Part shown: positions 39,556 through 53,108 of the stretch, piece after piece | Position numbering within the stretch: position 1 is the stretch's first letter | Layout: every line of letters begins with the position of its first letter | Assembly (NCBI GenBank): GCA_013433145.1 | Contig: CM024174.1 | Coordinates: 9,456,336-9,520,335 of the forward strand | Source: Ascaris suum | Lineage: Eukaryota; Nematoda; Chromadorea; Rhabditida; Ascarididae | Length of the DNA: 64,000 nt | Reading direction: 5' to 3' | Notes under the pieces: model-generated | Told to the model about the DNA's origin: nothing | The model's database searches: none | What the model saw: the letters and a program-made list of their open reading frames with translations, nothing else | Translations under genes and position numbers: made by a program

Positions 39556-42500
39556 GTCAAGACAGCCCTTCTCATGAATGCGCCACCGATAAATACGCTC
39601 CGCACGAATGTTCGCCCGGCCATCGCGTCCACAAACTGATGCCAGCCCAACGAATGCGTCGCCAACGACTGCCTTGCGTTATGGTTTGCAAATGACGTTT
39701 ACTGTTGTCAAGGTCTCTCTGGTTTCTTTCTTTTTTTGGCGATTACTTGACTATCTGTTCTTCAGTTACACGATGGTGATCGGATCAATGTGTTAGAAAA
39801 CTGTTTTCATACAAGATATCGTCTGTCTTGCGCGTTATTTTATAATTGTCGATCGAGATTTCCGTGTCGCTCAAAATTAACAACACAATGAACTCATAGG
39901 ACTGAATGCAATGCTTTCAATTTAATTTTGTGTCACCATAATCAATTAAATCAATCATAATTCTTCCAAGTTTAGCACTACTCAAACCTAAAACCTTCAA
40001 ACATTTTTCCTAAATGACTTTTTATTCCTCGAACTGTCTTACAAGAAATGCAATGTCTCAGATTTTGAAAGGTCAAAAGCGCAATTTCGCTGCATTAATG
40101 GCTTTCTTCATCTCTCCACGATGTCCAATAAAATCCAGTTTAGAGCGCAAGGTAACGGGGACGCATTCTCTTCTAACTTTTTCCAATTGCACAGAGCAGC
40201 TGTCCCGAGGAAGCTCGGAGAGACTTTTTATTAAGATCTCCTCGCAAAAACCATTCTCAAATGCACGTTTTAGAGTTCTAGTGGTAGAGAGGAATATTGG
40301 GCTAATCTTCTCAGCACAGAAAATCAGCTTTAGAAGGTGATAAGGATAAAGGAGGAAGTTGTGCAACAATGCAGAAAGAGCAAGGCTTCTTATTTCAACC
40401 TCCAATGCCTATAAGCCTGCGTCCGCGTCAAATGAATTGCTCGGATGGTTTCCCTGGTACCACAAGTTTGCAAAGGACTTTCAGTTGTTTATGCCGCAAA
40501 ATGTTCGGTTCGTTTAAGCCACTCCTTCAGCCGTGCAAGGCGTCGCATCACCGGGACAGAACGGAACACAATGGAAAAAAATGGGAAATGAATGATACGT
40601 TCGGGACTAACAGCGATGGGCTGGATATGATCACCGCTTGGCGAGCGAACACTGGCCATCACCAATTGTAGCCTTCACACTTCACATAGGAAAATAAGAG
40701 GATGTAATGGTACTCGACCATTGTGGTATGAATGCGTTTGTGCCCCTATCATAACTCAAAGATTGACGAAAGACTAGAATCGTGACAACTGTGACCGATA
40801 GATTCCCACTTACCAAATTTCTCAAACAATTTCCGGTCTGCTCTTATTTCCTTCACATTTCAGGAAGGCATGCTTCTGCTGTTATTTTGAACTAAGCAAT
40901 CAGTTAACATGAAATATTATTACAGATAACGCTCTCCAACGATCGTTTAAGTTTCTTTCAGCTCGATGCTGAACTCAGCGATCAACAAATTTTGCACTTC
41001 CCATGGAACACACTTCAAGGATCAGGGCAACAAATTTTATGCAACAAAAGCACTTGCTAGCGATGTGACAGATGCACTGCTCAAAGGTTTTCGAAATATC
41101 TAGCCAAATTTTCGCCCATCCTCCTTAGCGACAAGTAGCTCTGCAATTTCTTCGACATTTTCTAGTATGAATAAGAGAATTTAGAAAAGTGTATCCGTGC
41201 CAGTCTTTTGATGTTGTTTCCATCAGCCGCTTTTTGCACATTCAAAAGGTAACTGATGACACATAAAGGAAAATCACATTCGAAGAAAACGAGTGAAAGA
41301 CTTTTATGGTATTTTGCGAAGCAAATGTGAGGATCATTTACGATTATCGAATGCTATATTAAATAAAAATTGAACATAAACAAAAAAACGAAAATAAAGC
41401 AGAAAAGCGCGCACATCGATGATGCAGCAGGGTGAATTCGGTGCATCATGGATGAGAAGCGAAGGAAAAAGTACACTCATCGCGAGCGGGCACCACATTT
41501 TTCAGCGAGGCCCGCTTTCGTGGAAATAAAGAGAGCTATTGTCGACCACTCTGACAGCTCGTTTTTTTTTTTGTCATACACAACTTTTTTGTATAACTTT
41601 CATTAGGCGCAATAAGAAAACATGGAGTCGTCAGAACCGCCTCATGAATTTGCCAGACCCCTCCTCCTCCTCTTTTACAAGCACAAAACACCTTAGGCAG
41701 ATTAGAAACCCATAAAGAATGCCATAATGCGGACGCACTTAAAGCATTAGGAAAACATTGCAAGGTCTTCAAATTGGGAATCCTTTCGGAATGATAATAG
41801 TATGCAATCGTATCGTCGAAAACGATGGAATAGCCGGCTGTTGGTGGGAAGAATGCACAAAACTGAAGCCACAGTTGATAAAATCACCGTCAACGGAGGA
41901 ATGTGCGAATTACATCAACCCACTAGCTGCGAAATGTGTAGGTCACTGCATCTCAACATACTTTACAAGAGGATACGATTCTAACAAACGACTGGCCGAT
42001 TAAACACAATTGTTGAGTTGTTTTCGGTCTATCATACCCAAATAAAAAACAGATTTCATTTTCTTTGGCAGTAAGCATCAGTAAGCGACAAAGTTGTCAG
42101 GTCACAATCACCACGGAAAACGACCGGAAGAGGTAATCAATGTTGCGGATCGGTGAAGAAGTGTTATTTTGAATGGATCACCTGGAAATATTTTCGAATA
42201 CGATAGAACAAAGAGTAAATTTTTAATGGATTTACTTTACTCGACTTATCATACTATGTAACTTAGCAGTAAGCGAGAGTAATGATGCTGAAACGCGCAT
42301 ATCGAACGTACATTGTGAGACGATGTTATGGGCGGCAGCTGGGAGATTTGTTTCTTGTTCGGAGTCCCATTCGATATCAAGTATAAAAACGCGAACATTA
42401 ACGGTCAACACGTTTTTATACCTCTGTTACCTCATCTCAACCTCACACTTTCCACACGGACACCTCACCTTCCGCCTTCTGATTCACCCTTTACTTATAC

Positions 42501-45500
42501 AATCACTCAATCTTGTTAGTTACTGCAATAATAGTTAGAGTTGCTGTTCAGTCTTCGATAGGGATACCTAGTTTTAAAAAATTCAATACATTTCAGCTAA
42601 AAAGGCATTTGGAGGTGGAAATATGAGATCTGTCGGGCTTGAGAAACACTCCAAAGTGATTTTCTATGCGAGCTTTTAACCTAATTCATAAACATCGAAA
42701 AAAGTTGCGTGCATACAAATGCCAAGAACTTCTCACATATTCCTCAGTTGATCGACACTTTCACTTATCAAATCGCAAGGAAAAAAAAAGGCTCTTCCAC
42801 AAAACAAAAACAAATTGCACAGGCGATGATTGTTCATCGTAAATGCCCATCCGTACGGACATTTCTGCTCTAAATCCACTCTATAAAACTGAGTGAATTT
42901 ACATGATAAACATTTGGGCCCTCCTATTAGTCCTGGATGCAAAAGATTAACCCATATCCGGCGAATTTATATGAACGATGAGGTGTTATCACAGGAGGTG
43001 GCTGGGTTTACATATTTGCATTTCGCCCATTTGACCGGCCAATTTCATAACAAATCAACAAGCGATAAAATATAAGAAACGCCAGTCCTCATGGTTTTTG
43101 ATGCACTGATTATTGAGTATTTTGATGCATTTGATGCATTGACATGGGTCATTTCAGTTTTATTGATCTTCAGTTTCATTTTCTTGAGTTGATGCATGCG
43201 ATAGGCAGCACACTGCATATAAATATTGGTCTACACAGGACAATATTTTAACGGTGTTGACCTCACATAGATGTTTTCCTTTACAGATGATAAGTGATTA
43301 TTGGTATTTTATGTTTACGTTGCACAATCGGACGACTGCAATACGAAAAGTTTTATTTTATTTTATTTTGATATTCCTTTATAGTTCTGGATATGTTTTC
43401 CCAAGTAGATTTGGAAAAACTTCAGTGGTTAAGACTATCTACATTTCTAGATCCTTAGCTGTAGGATTCTCTGTTTATTAAAGCTTTTACATCTCACGTT
43501 TTCAAGCCAAAAAAATTTCTGTTAGAAACTTTCTGATACGTTTCCTTCAGTACATATATTTAGCACCACATTTCATATTGACTTTGAATAATTAACGCAC
43601 TTTGATTATTTCAATACTTATTAAATTATTAACACATAACACTATAAGTTTCTACAGTAGTCTTGCTTTATTCACTAGGTAAATGTGTATATACCTAAAG
43701 TTTGTTTAGCGGCGATTATACTACTTGATGATATTATCTAATATTTTCCACGCGTTTTTATTTACTACCCAACTATACTCTGTTTATGTAGATCTTATTT
43801 GTGATTTAAAATAAACCTTTCTGAAGTACAAAAATGGAAAATGGCAATAAAAGAGGGCCTAATTCAAACTCTCAACCAACGGTTGTGGGAAAAGGAAGGG
43901 AAACAGATAACACTGAAGAGGTAGGCCTCATATTTAAAGATTTTCTTGTTCATTATACAGTCATAACAAACATTGTGTCTACATACTTGTATGTTAGTTC
44001 ACTTCTTTATCCTGTTCACAACACATGCTTATAATGTCTATTTTATCTTCCCCTATTAACAGGGTTACGCGTTTTGTTGTGACGATGGCCCGCGCATAAC
44101 TCAGGTGCATACGTCTACGGATAAGGGCCGAAACGTGTTCACCTTTTATTCCTATGTCTATTCCATTCATGTCTTAAACCTACATTGTCAACATTTCATC
44201 TTCTAACACCGGCCTATTAATGCTATCTTTATATTTTAGCCTTCTTATATTATCGTCCTTCTCTACAAAAACATAACGAAACATTAACTGATCCGCCCTT
44301 CCAAACAAATCTTCCAAAATGTTTTTTGTCGCTGTGTCATCCGACCGGTGCAACGAAATTTCTGAGCTATGCGAAATGTACGCAAATTTTCTGACAGTTT
44401 TACGGCTGCGATTTATTTGATAGGTAATGTGGTACGGCTTGAACTAACAATATACAAAAGAATACATCAGATGGTGACACATTGTGCTTCACTGATTGCC
44501 GGGTTGAATCTGCCCGCTAGATCGATAAGTACGCACGGATACGATGTCGCAATTAAGCTCTTTACAAATGAAAATTCCCCGATGTGCACAATAAGTGCAG
44601 CTGGTTCGATCCTGGCAACCTTTGTATGTTTCGTACCAAACACTAAGCACAATCAAGTTTTTGCAAGCGTTAAATGGAAAAATTAGCCCAGTGATCGTTA
44701 ACCCTGAAGGAGATACTCTGGATGAGCAGATGAACGCGCCAACCTGCAACGATTTCGGAGGTGCTTCAGGTCACCACTGAAGACTCAATGGGACTTGCAG
44801 AAGATAGCTCTTTTCAGAAGACCTGAGAAATATGATTGCTTTCTGGTACATTCGAGAAGAAATGAGTTTTGGAAGTGTTTACTAAAATAATTGATTACTG
44901 TTAACACCTCATCCCAAATCGGCGCGTGGAAATTTTTGCTCAAAAATTTAGCAATTGAGGCTGCCACAAATTTCTCAAATTTGCACGGGTAAGAGCTTGC
45001 AGAAAGAACTTCCGATTACGATGCGACTAATTGATCGGAATGAATGAAACACTCTCTTTATGCACCGCATCATCGTTCCCTTTCAAAACGCCGCTAGAAA
45101 CGCCAGCACTTGTGCCGCTTTGGTCAACTCGTCAAGACGTCTTACTTGTTGAACATAGACAAAGATGATAAAAGAAAAATTTCTGCTAGAATTGCCTTCT
45201 TTGCTAGAATTTTGTTGACATGAAGGCACTGAACGCAAATATTTTTGCTCAATAACTGAGCTGCTTTAATTTGTGCCAAGAGAAAAAGTCAATGGGCTGG
45301 CAGGTAAGGACTTTCCATTCTCCTCGTATCCAACTTTTCTTTCTTTCATTTATTCCTTGGTGGTGGTCAAGCTAACTTAGAACTTCATCGATGATGGTTT
45401 TCGAATACGCAAATGAGCAGGAATTGATATCATTGAAGCAAGGCTTCCTTTCCATCGATATAGACCAAGCTGGCGATCCCGGCCTGCCAAAACAATGTTT

Positions 45501-45728
45501 GCCCTCCCATCTTTATTGAAGCTCCCACTGCATCACAAAAGCGATCTCAAGCATGCGTACCTCAACATGCTTGAGGAACCTGCAGCTGAAATCGACTTTC
45601 CCTCCTTCTCGATAACAAACGATACGAGTTTTGCCAAGCTTCTTGAATCGTAAAATCCGTACATCTGTCAACGTTTGCTGTCAACTCTGCAGTGTTATTC
45701 ATTTCAACTGTAGATCGCAGTCTCATTC

Positions 45729-45735
45729 TATATAA
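45729..45735 (+). promoter_or_regulatory. TATA-like box before a CpG-rich block
   Basis: TATATAA is followed directly by a GC- and CpG-rich stretch (GGCCGCAATGCCGCGATGCG, 45736-45800) that stands out from AT-rich surroundings. An ATG occurs at 45743 and a 120-codon frame starts at 45804. This could be a promoter, but nothing else supports it. Confidence 0.2.
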
Positions 45736-45803
45736 GGCCGCAATGCCGCGATGCGATGCGGCACCATCACGCGACGTGGCGATCGGATGCGACACGATAG
45801 ACA

Positions 45804-46166
45804 GTGTTCGGCAACAAAAAACTAGGCGCTATATTTACCGCATTCGTGCCAGACACCGGCTGGCACGGGCGCGAAGTAACAACAACAGGGAAGTGCAAAG
45901 CTAGACACTGCGTGAGAAGGCTGAAACGTCTCGTAGCAAATAATGTTCCTCTCAGTGGGTGCGCGAAATGCACTATTATAAATGCAACAGTACAAAGTGA
46001 GCGAGCATCGAACGCTAGGCGAAGCAATACACAAAATCATAGGGGGGAACCTGTAAAGGGTTTTTCTCGCACAAACGAAACTCCTTTAAAAGACGTAAGA
46101 AACGATATCGAAAAGCTAAACGAAGATGAGTCGAAGCTAAGAGATACACTCAAAATGAAGAGGTAA
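45804..46166 (+). CDS. Open frame of 120 codons, unknown
   Basis: The frame contains several Cys in its first half and ends in a charged, coiled-coil-like segment ([20 protein letters not shown]). Near its end MKR overlaps an AG|GTAAAC string that could be a donor. Opposite-strand frames of 72-86 codons are also open, so high local GC may explain the length. It has no recognised family. Confidence 0.2.
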   Translation: MFGNKKLGAIFTAFVPDTGWHGREVTTTGKCKARHCVRRLKRLVANNVPLSGCAKCTIINATVQSERASNARRSNTQNHRGEPVKGFSRTNETPLKDVRNDIEKLNEDESKLRDTLKMKR

Positions 46167-47622
46167 ACAGTGATTCACTCACACAATCGCACACGCGTAT
46201 TTCTAGCGGAATGTTGGTCGAATATGACAGAAAATGACTCACTTCAAATCAACAGTGGATAAACAGTCGTTTCCCCCGTCAGCTTCTCGTAGGAATATAC
46301 AATGATTGGAACTTGCTTCGAGTTTTTCAAATAGAAGATAAACTACCATCCACTCAATGGATTTAAGCATTCGTATTCAACGGTCATCACTATCTTTCAT
46401 CCAGAGGAAATATATCCCCATTCCCAAAGGGAATAGGTTATAGCTGGGGGCCATTAGCGACTTGGAAAAAAAATTCAGCACTGGCCCTTTAAGGCACGAT
46501 AATCCGACCTATTCCGCAAAGATGCACCTTCTGCAAGAAAAACAATAGAGTTGAAGAAGACCGCTCACGAAACGTGACAAAATTTATTGGTGATAATCGT
46601 CGTTATCAATTGGCTGGAGACAATTTCCGGTATGGAATCATGGAAAATTTGCGGAGAAATCGTATGGAGACCGCAAGAATCAGTGAGAAATTCTGAAATG
46701 AATTCGCAGAATTGCAATACTGAAGAAGAAAGCGCTCAGAGAAAACGGCAAGAACTTCGAAGCGGAAATTGAGTATTTCCGTAAGCGAAATCGCTATCGT
46801 CGTATAACACTATCCTCGGCAAACAATGGTCGAATACAATTCAACGAAGAAAAAAAAAGAATCCAATGACAAAAAACGAAGCGACGCAGACAGCACGCAA
46901 ACATTTTGCAATGACTAGAATTGCGCTTAAGCGAAAGAACATCTTCAATGAATAATTCATTTTGTTCCAAGAGGATATGATTCAAATTTTTATGCGCTTC
47001 TGCGAATTTGCTCTGCAAAAATGCAAAAAGGCGATGCTATGTCTGCACGCATGCGCAAGTCTATCTGTCTACCTGCCCAGCATTTGCTACTTGACAATCA
47101 ACAAACCTATAATTACAAAATTCTACTCGTACAACGCATTGCATAAAGTCACTTCTCATCTATAATTCATGATTATGCAATAAACTTCGAAACAAATTAT
47201 ATGATTTTAGAGACTTTGAAGACGTTTTGTGCACACCTTACTCGAGTGGATTATCGAAAGAAAAACGTTTGCAAAGAGTCTGCAGTTGCAATCAGTTCAA
47301 CTAAAATACCAAACAATTTTCCTGCATACTTAGTTTATCTTCATCGATAATTTTTGAAAGAAATGCTCTAAATAAGCAACATGCAAAAACGCATCTCCTG
47401 TTGGCTCCTATCCTGCGGTTCACCATCGGTCAGATAAAGAGAGTGAAGTAGATGGACAGATGAAGTAGATTCGTACTTATGTGCCTCGTACATCTGATAT
47501 ATCATTTGCAATTATTATTTACTTCATTTATTTTATTCCTATTTACTTCACTTTATTTTAGTTCAGTTTAATCAATGAAGTTCTTCATATCGCTTTCATT
47601 TCCGTTTAGGAGGAGATTTTAG

Positions 47623-47898
47623 GTGGGAAAAAGGTTTGGACTTAGGTTCATCTCCTGTCCGACAGATGCTGAAGAGTCGTTCTGCCGTTGTTCGCTTTGG
47701 CAGAAGGTCGATACTTACTTGCGAGGAGCCAAAGAGTCTGGTCGGGGTCCAATTACAACCGACCGGGCAGCAATCATTAAGAAGACCTGTTGCACATCGT
47801 GTTTAAAACCTTTTAAGAATGAAATCGTTGCAGATGAAAAAAAAACTTCCAAAAGCTACACTTCTCATTTAATCCGATTTGTCTCTGCGATGGGATGA
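47623..47898 (+). CDS. Candidate exon, Cys-rich unknown protein
   Basis: A GATTTTAG acceptor is followed by 91 open codons ending at TGA. There is no ATG at the start (GTG). The peptide carries seven cysteines (SCPTDAEESFCRCSLW and later KKTCCTSCLKPF), suggesting a disulfide-rich or metal-binding segment. The spacing does not fit insulin or ShK patterns known to me. No partner exon found. Confidence 0.25.
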   Translation: MGKRFGLRFISCPTDAEESFCRCSLWQKVDTYLRGAKESGRGPITTDRAAIIKKTCCTSCLKPFKNEIVADEKKTSKSYTSHLIRFVSAMG

Positions 47899-49392
47899 AG
47901 AAATAGTGAGTAAGGAAATTCTGAGGCATCTCCATCGTTGCATACTGCTGTAGATCAGAAACGTTGAAGGAATTTCGATGCGAAGTCAGTTGATAAGCGT
48001 TAACATCGATATGCAAAACGTCCTATCTATAAACCAGTTTTTTTTTTTTTGGAGAACGCTTAATCGTCAATGAATTGCTACACTTTGGATTTGTTTAGAG
48101 AGGATGCGGTGAATTCTAAATGTCAAAATGAAATAATTTACTACGAAAGTGCCATAATTACTCCTCAAATATACCTCGACGAAAATTTTTATGCATAGAA
48201 TTAACGTTGAAAGCATACATATTTTCAGCTAACGAAGAAAACGGAAAATGAAATCTGATGCGATTTCTTCTCAAAAGTGGAAGTGAAATAATCCGCTAAA
48301 AGCACCGTCGCATACGAAGCTTGACATTCGACCAACAATTCACTCTAATATCGAAAATCGCAACTTAGGACGAAATGTATCTGTTTGCTTGCAATAGAGC
48401 GAGAAATGCCCGCTTCCCCTAGCAAAAAAATATCTTGGGGGGTCTACGTAAAACGGATGCGGAAATGCTCTGATCAACATTATGTGTGAAACTCTTCGAA
48501 ACGTTCAAACTTTGAAACGCAACAGCAACGCTTGATGACGCAGTTTACTTAACAATGGGACACTACGAAACGGAAATGCTAAAGTTGTCGAGTGCTGAAA
48601 GTGAACGATGGAGTGCAACATTCATGAAGCAATCGCAGACCTCAAGGCACAAGCAATGCGGTTCGCTTGACTTTCTGCAATGCAGCAGCACAAACCACCA
48701 AAGAGATATAGCAACACATATCTTGCATTTTTATGGAATTTCCCACACAGCCAGCGGAAGTGATACATAAGAAAGCTGAGCGCAAAGCGAAACAATGAGA
48801 TGAGATCGCCTGAAAATTGAAGAATGGGTTGATTTGTTTTTAGCGCAACTGAGATATAATATCCCGAAAACTGAGATTACTTCACAGCAATTTTGTGCGG
48901 CCACAGATAAAAGAAGTGCTTAAGTCAAAAATTAGAACTATCATGCTAATACTCCCGAACCAGTTCGAGCGATTCGTTTTTAATCATCAGCCGATCTTTG
49001 GTTCAGGCTTAACTCGAGGCGAATCAATCGGTGTGATCTTTTTTTGGTTTTTGAGCATCGACCATCCATTACTCACCGACCAGGCAACTAGAAGGGTGAA
49101 GACGGGAAATGAAATGTTTGTGCAGGTCCAATCAGGTGTTGAAATTCACCGGATGCCTCAGCATCGTAGATCAGAAGTCACCGTATCCTTTAAAACAGTT
49201 GAAAAAATTACAGAAATAATTGTATTCTCAAAGCTGAATTAGGTGTTAATCAAAGCGTTTTCGCAACCAAATTTATGGACCTTGATCACAATGAAATATT
49301 TCAGCTCTTCCATAGGAAAACAAACCTGATAAGGATTCTTTTAAATAACAGAATTTCTACTTCTTCAAATGGAGGATAAGTGAATATTTCAG

Positions 49393-49437
49393 GAACATTT
49401 CAAAGTGGCCTGATGTACGGTCAACGATCGTAATGAG
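49393..49437 (+). CDS. Candidate 45-nt micro-exon, unknown gene
   Basis: Bracketed by a full acceptor (GAATATTTCAG) and a full donor (GAG|GTAAGT). One frame is open, reading NISKWPDVRSTIVM. The other two contain stops. Both splice sites are consensus, but the segment is very short and isolated. Confidence 0.15.
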
Positions 49438-49467
49438 GTAAGTGATACATTCATAGGATCAAACAAG

Positions 49468-49645
49468 CCGCACACACAAACACACACACACACACACTGA
49501 CTAACAGCGTACTCATATACGCACGCATGCACAAACATCTATGCAACTATGTGGCACAGGTGGCAGGCACGCAGACGCACATCTGTGAGCACTTTTAGTG
49601 GGTACACATACAGAAACATACACATACACACGAACACAACGCGCA
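49468..49645. repeat. CA-rich microsatellite region
   Basis: A (CA)n run near 49470-49498 is followed by interrupted ACACA, CACATACA and CACGAACACA strings to about 49645. It is simple-sequence DNA. Confidence 0.75.
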
Positions 49646-50370
49646 AATACAAAAGTGGTCGTTATTCGCTGCATGACTCATGAACAGAACAGTACGTGTT
49701 TTCATAGAGACGACTTGCAAGAGAGCCAGAGAGCAAAGTGAATAACAACAAAGGGTTTCGGAGTGATGTTTGAATTCTCATTGAACCGCTGTTTAATTAT
49801 CCTCGAATTTCAGCATTTAGTATATCTGTTTCAATGCTGCAACACTTGGATCACAAAGCTTTTCCCTGTTTGCAGCCACAAATTTGCAACCTCATGAACT
49901 GTTCGCTTAAATAACATCGCAAATTTGACTCCGACTGGAATTTTATGCATACTTGCAAGTTTTTTTAATCATATTATGTTGCATATTGCTATACATATTT
50001 ACATATGTTCGCTGCATTCGTCATACGTACGACGTATATCATAATTTTTGTCGCGTTCTGGAGCAGTGATTGCGTGGGTCCGTATCGGACAAAACTGAAA
50101 AATTCATTGCCAAACGGATTTGAAAATCAAATGCGCAACATATTCGGTCCTAAGTCGATGTGATCACACCGGATAACCCTTATCGTACATTGGAATGACC
50201 GGTCAAATTTCATGACGAACCGGTCAACATTTCGATTTTCTTCAAATGGCCATCGAGCTTTGAACGCAATGACCGCAACTCTATGAAAATTAAACGCACT
50301 TAGAATATAGCGACTACTCATAAGACTAGAAAATTCACAGCAACAATCGAAGTGAACAATCCCCACTCAC

Positions 50371-50448
50371 GGAGTTGGCAAAGTGGAGAACTGGGATGGT
50401 CCTGAGGTCCTGAGGACGTTTGACGACCACGTAATTCGGCTCCATCAT
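50371..50448 (-). CDS. Candidate first coding exon, unknown gene
   Basis: On the minus strand a TACTTCAG acceptor is followed by a 28-nt leader, then ATGATGGAG and 26 codons ending exactly at TCC|GTGAGT, a full-consensus donor. The peptide includes MEPNYVVVKRPQDLRTIPVL. By my count 19 of 26 codons end in G or C, well above the local composition, as expected for real coding sequence. The downstream exons (toward lower coordinates) were not identified. Confidence 0.32.
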
Positions 50449-53068
50449 TTCGAAATTAATAGAAGCAGCTGACTGCCTGAAGTACACGTGGCATATTGAC
50501 AGATGCGTTAAGTGTTGCGAAACAAGCGCACGTTGCAGCTGGAAGAGTTTCACTAAATGACGTCATTCAAGTTTAATACTGTGCGGGATACGTAACGTTG
50601 CGCAATGGGAATTCGATCAAAACAATGTGCTGCATTAAATCATAATGCAACATCATCGCAACCAACAGGAAATTGTTGTGCAATTCATCTTTGCAAACAG
50701 AGAAAGGTAACTCTCAGGCAATTTAAGCCTCCATAGGTGAGCTTCGGATATTTCCGATCCTGATTTCGCTGTGAAACTGAGTTACCTGCCGAATTTCCCC
50801 GATATATTACTGAATTCATGTTCAGAACTTGTAAGAAATCGAAGCCCTTAAAATACATCTTCAGTATTCAATCCTGAACCATAAATATAACCTTGGAAAA
50901 GCACCACTACAATTTGGATTGTTAGCACGAGAGACGCGTAAGTAAACCTTCAAGGTGGTCAAATGAAATAGCGCGCCATGCACAGAGACGGTTCAAAGAA
51001 CCACTTTGTTGGATTTGATTGAAGCACATCTTAGTATCAGCCTGTTCGTCGGCCACTGCGTGTATTTGTGGCGTTTTTTTTTGAGCAGCTTCCAGAAAAT
51101 GCTCGGAAATGTGAGAGGCATGATTCGATGAGTTGAGCAAATCTCACCTTTCAAATTCCGACTATCTCAATTTGTCAGTGAACAAGTTCTGATAGTTTAT
51201 CGGTTGGTAGGCTAAAACTTGTCGCCTAATATATGAAATTTGTCGGTTTTAATCCTTGGCTTAAAACAATTCAGCATACGTTAAACGTTCGTCCCTCCGA
51301 GCTGCTATCATATCATGAATCAAAAAATTTTATGTGCTTCGAGATTTGTAATACTTAGGCGCAAAACAACTTCAGTGATACATATTATCAATTTATCTGT
51401 CTATCAATGAATAACGAAAAAAATTGTAACCAAGAGCAAGGAAATTTCGTAGTGTTATTTGTCAGCTTAAAGCGACTTCTCTTCCACAAAAATTCCGCCT
51501 TATCAACTGGTATCAGCTTGTTAATCGATGAACAGAGTCGTTTTTCTAAGGCTCGCTCTCCATTGCTCGGACTCGATAGTCATTCGTCAAACTGCACTAA
51601 GGTATCGATGGCGGAGAATAAAAAGAAACCATATGAAATCGATGTTTGTGATTTGTTTCTCTATATTTCTTTGAAATGGCGCATAAAATGAAATTATTTC
51701 GCTATCATTTGTGAAATTTGCTTTCAAAATATCAAATTTTTCGACAACACGCAAGCTTTCATAGAAAACACTCAAAGATATGATCATTTTTCTCGTGCAA
51801 TCGTAATTTTTGTTATCCTCGTGACTTCGCACCCAAAATGATAGCCACTTGAAAGCGAATCGATTAAATGCCTTTCTAAAACCATTTTTGAGATGCTTTT
51901 TTAAAATTGTCAGTTAGTTCTCTCTGTGTGGCGATCGAATATATTTATGGACGAAAACACTCATAAGTGCAGCCTTACTGCTCCACCAATAGCCAAAATT
52001 CTGTTGAGTATTACACTTTCTGACATTGTATGCAATCGAAAAGCGGTAAAAAATGTTTCACAAAAAATGTTACATTGAATGTAACGAATGTGCAAAATGC
52101 AACATTCGATCGATTGCATAGGTCTTCAATAACTATTATGCAGTTTTCTAGTGAATGCAATGCAACACTGCAATACGTTGAATGCAATGCTACAATGCGA
52201 GCTGAAAGAAATCTCTTTTTGCAACGTGCTGAAGATCTACATGGTCAACCTAACGTAGGATTATGCAAATGCAAAGGATTTTATTGCAGTGCATTTTATG
52301 AGCTGTGAAGCAATCAAAAAGCATAATGTTGCATTCGAACTCAAAAATCTGCAGTCTAAATGATAAGTGCAAACGTTGTGAGCACTAAAAAAATTGCGCA
52401 AAAGTGCAAAAAAACAAAATGTGCTATAAAGGGTATGAAGGTGCAAAATAAGTCATTACTGTGCCAGAATTAAACGTAATCGGAGAATAATCTCTCCATT
52501 TGCAATAAAACACCATTTATAAACGTATCCAACATTTTTGCGAATCAGCACCTCTTATTTCACGATTTTGCAAATGCAAAAATCGCTCCCATGTAGAATG
52601 ACCCCAGTGTTTCGTGGTTTCCAACAGATGGCAAATATTTTGCACTTCATGGTTCACGTAGGCAAGATGAGCGAACTTTCAACTATCACTTCTTAAACAA
52701 TGTATATCTTAGCTTCACAGCCAATAGTGGACAAATGGATTGCACTCTGAGTGAATAATTATACCATTGGGAAAGGATATCGTTGGTGAATAGGAAAAAT
52801 CCAACAAGCATTTTACTGACGTTAAATTGGGTTTTCGAGTTTAGGAATGTCGACAAACTTTGATCATCAGGATTCCGAGCATTTAATAGCGGTTAAAAGT
52901 TTCAAAGAAATGAAATTGTCTGACCATATCCTTACATTTATCCACTAGAAAAATATTTAGATACTCAGGGTGGGATATTGATAAAGACTGTGTTTTCAAA
53001 ACTTATGACATCGGCTTTCAGTGTATTTTTAGCTCCTTGTTCCTCTCTCCACCTCCTCCCATCTCTCT

Positions 53069-53081
53069 CCCCCCCCCCCCC
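53069..53081. repeat. Poly-C run (13)
   Basis: Thirteen consecutive C within a CT-rich stretch (53044-53091), about 30 bases left of the 63-bp palindrome. Confidence 0.9.
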
Positions 53082-53108
53082 TCCTCCTCTGCTTACCGTT
53101 TTCAACTT

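Larger units (their letters stand above)
36113..45728. other. Long stretch without recognisable genes
   Basis: Includes two overlapping open minus-strand frames at 36328-36624, the TATG/TGTA simple sequence, the 19-C run, and a short ATG frame at 43834-43920 (+; AAAAATGG context, ending at GAG|GTAGGC). Nothing is recognised as a protein family. Confidence 0.45.

Noticed and set aside
44590..44610. GGTTCGATCC string resembling a tRNA T-loop
   Set aside because: The flanking bases do not form the T stem and no D or anticodon arm is present.
44369..44780. Overlapping open frames on + and - strands around 44.4-44.8 kb
   Set aside because: Several frames look open at once and conflict. No splice pattern resolved them into one product.
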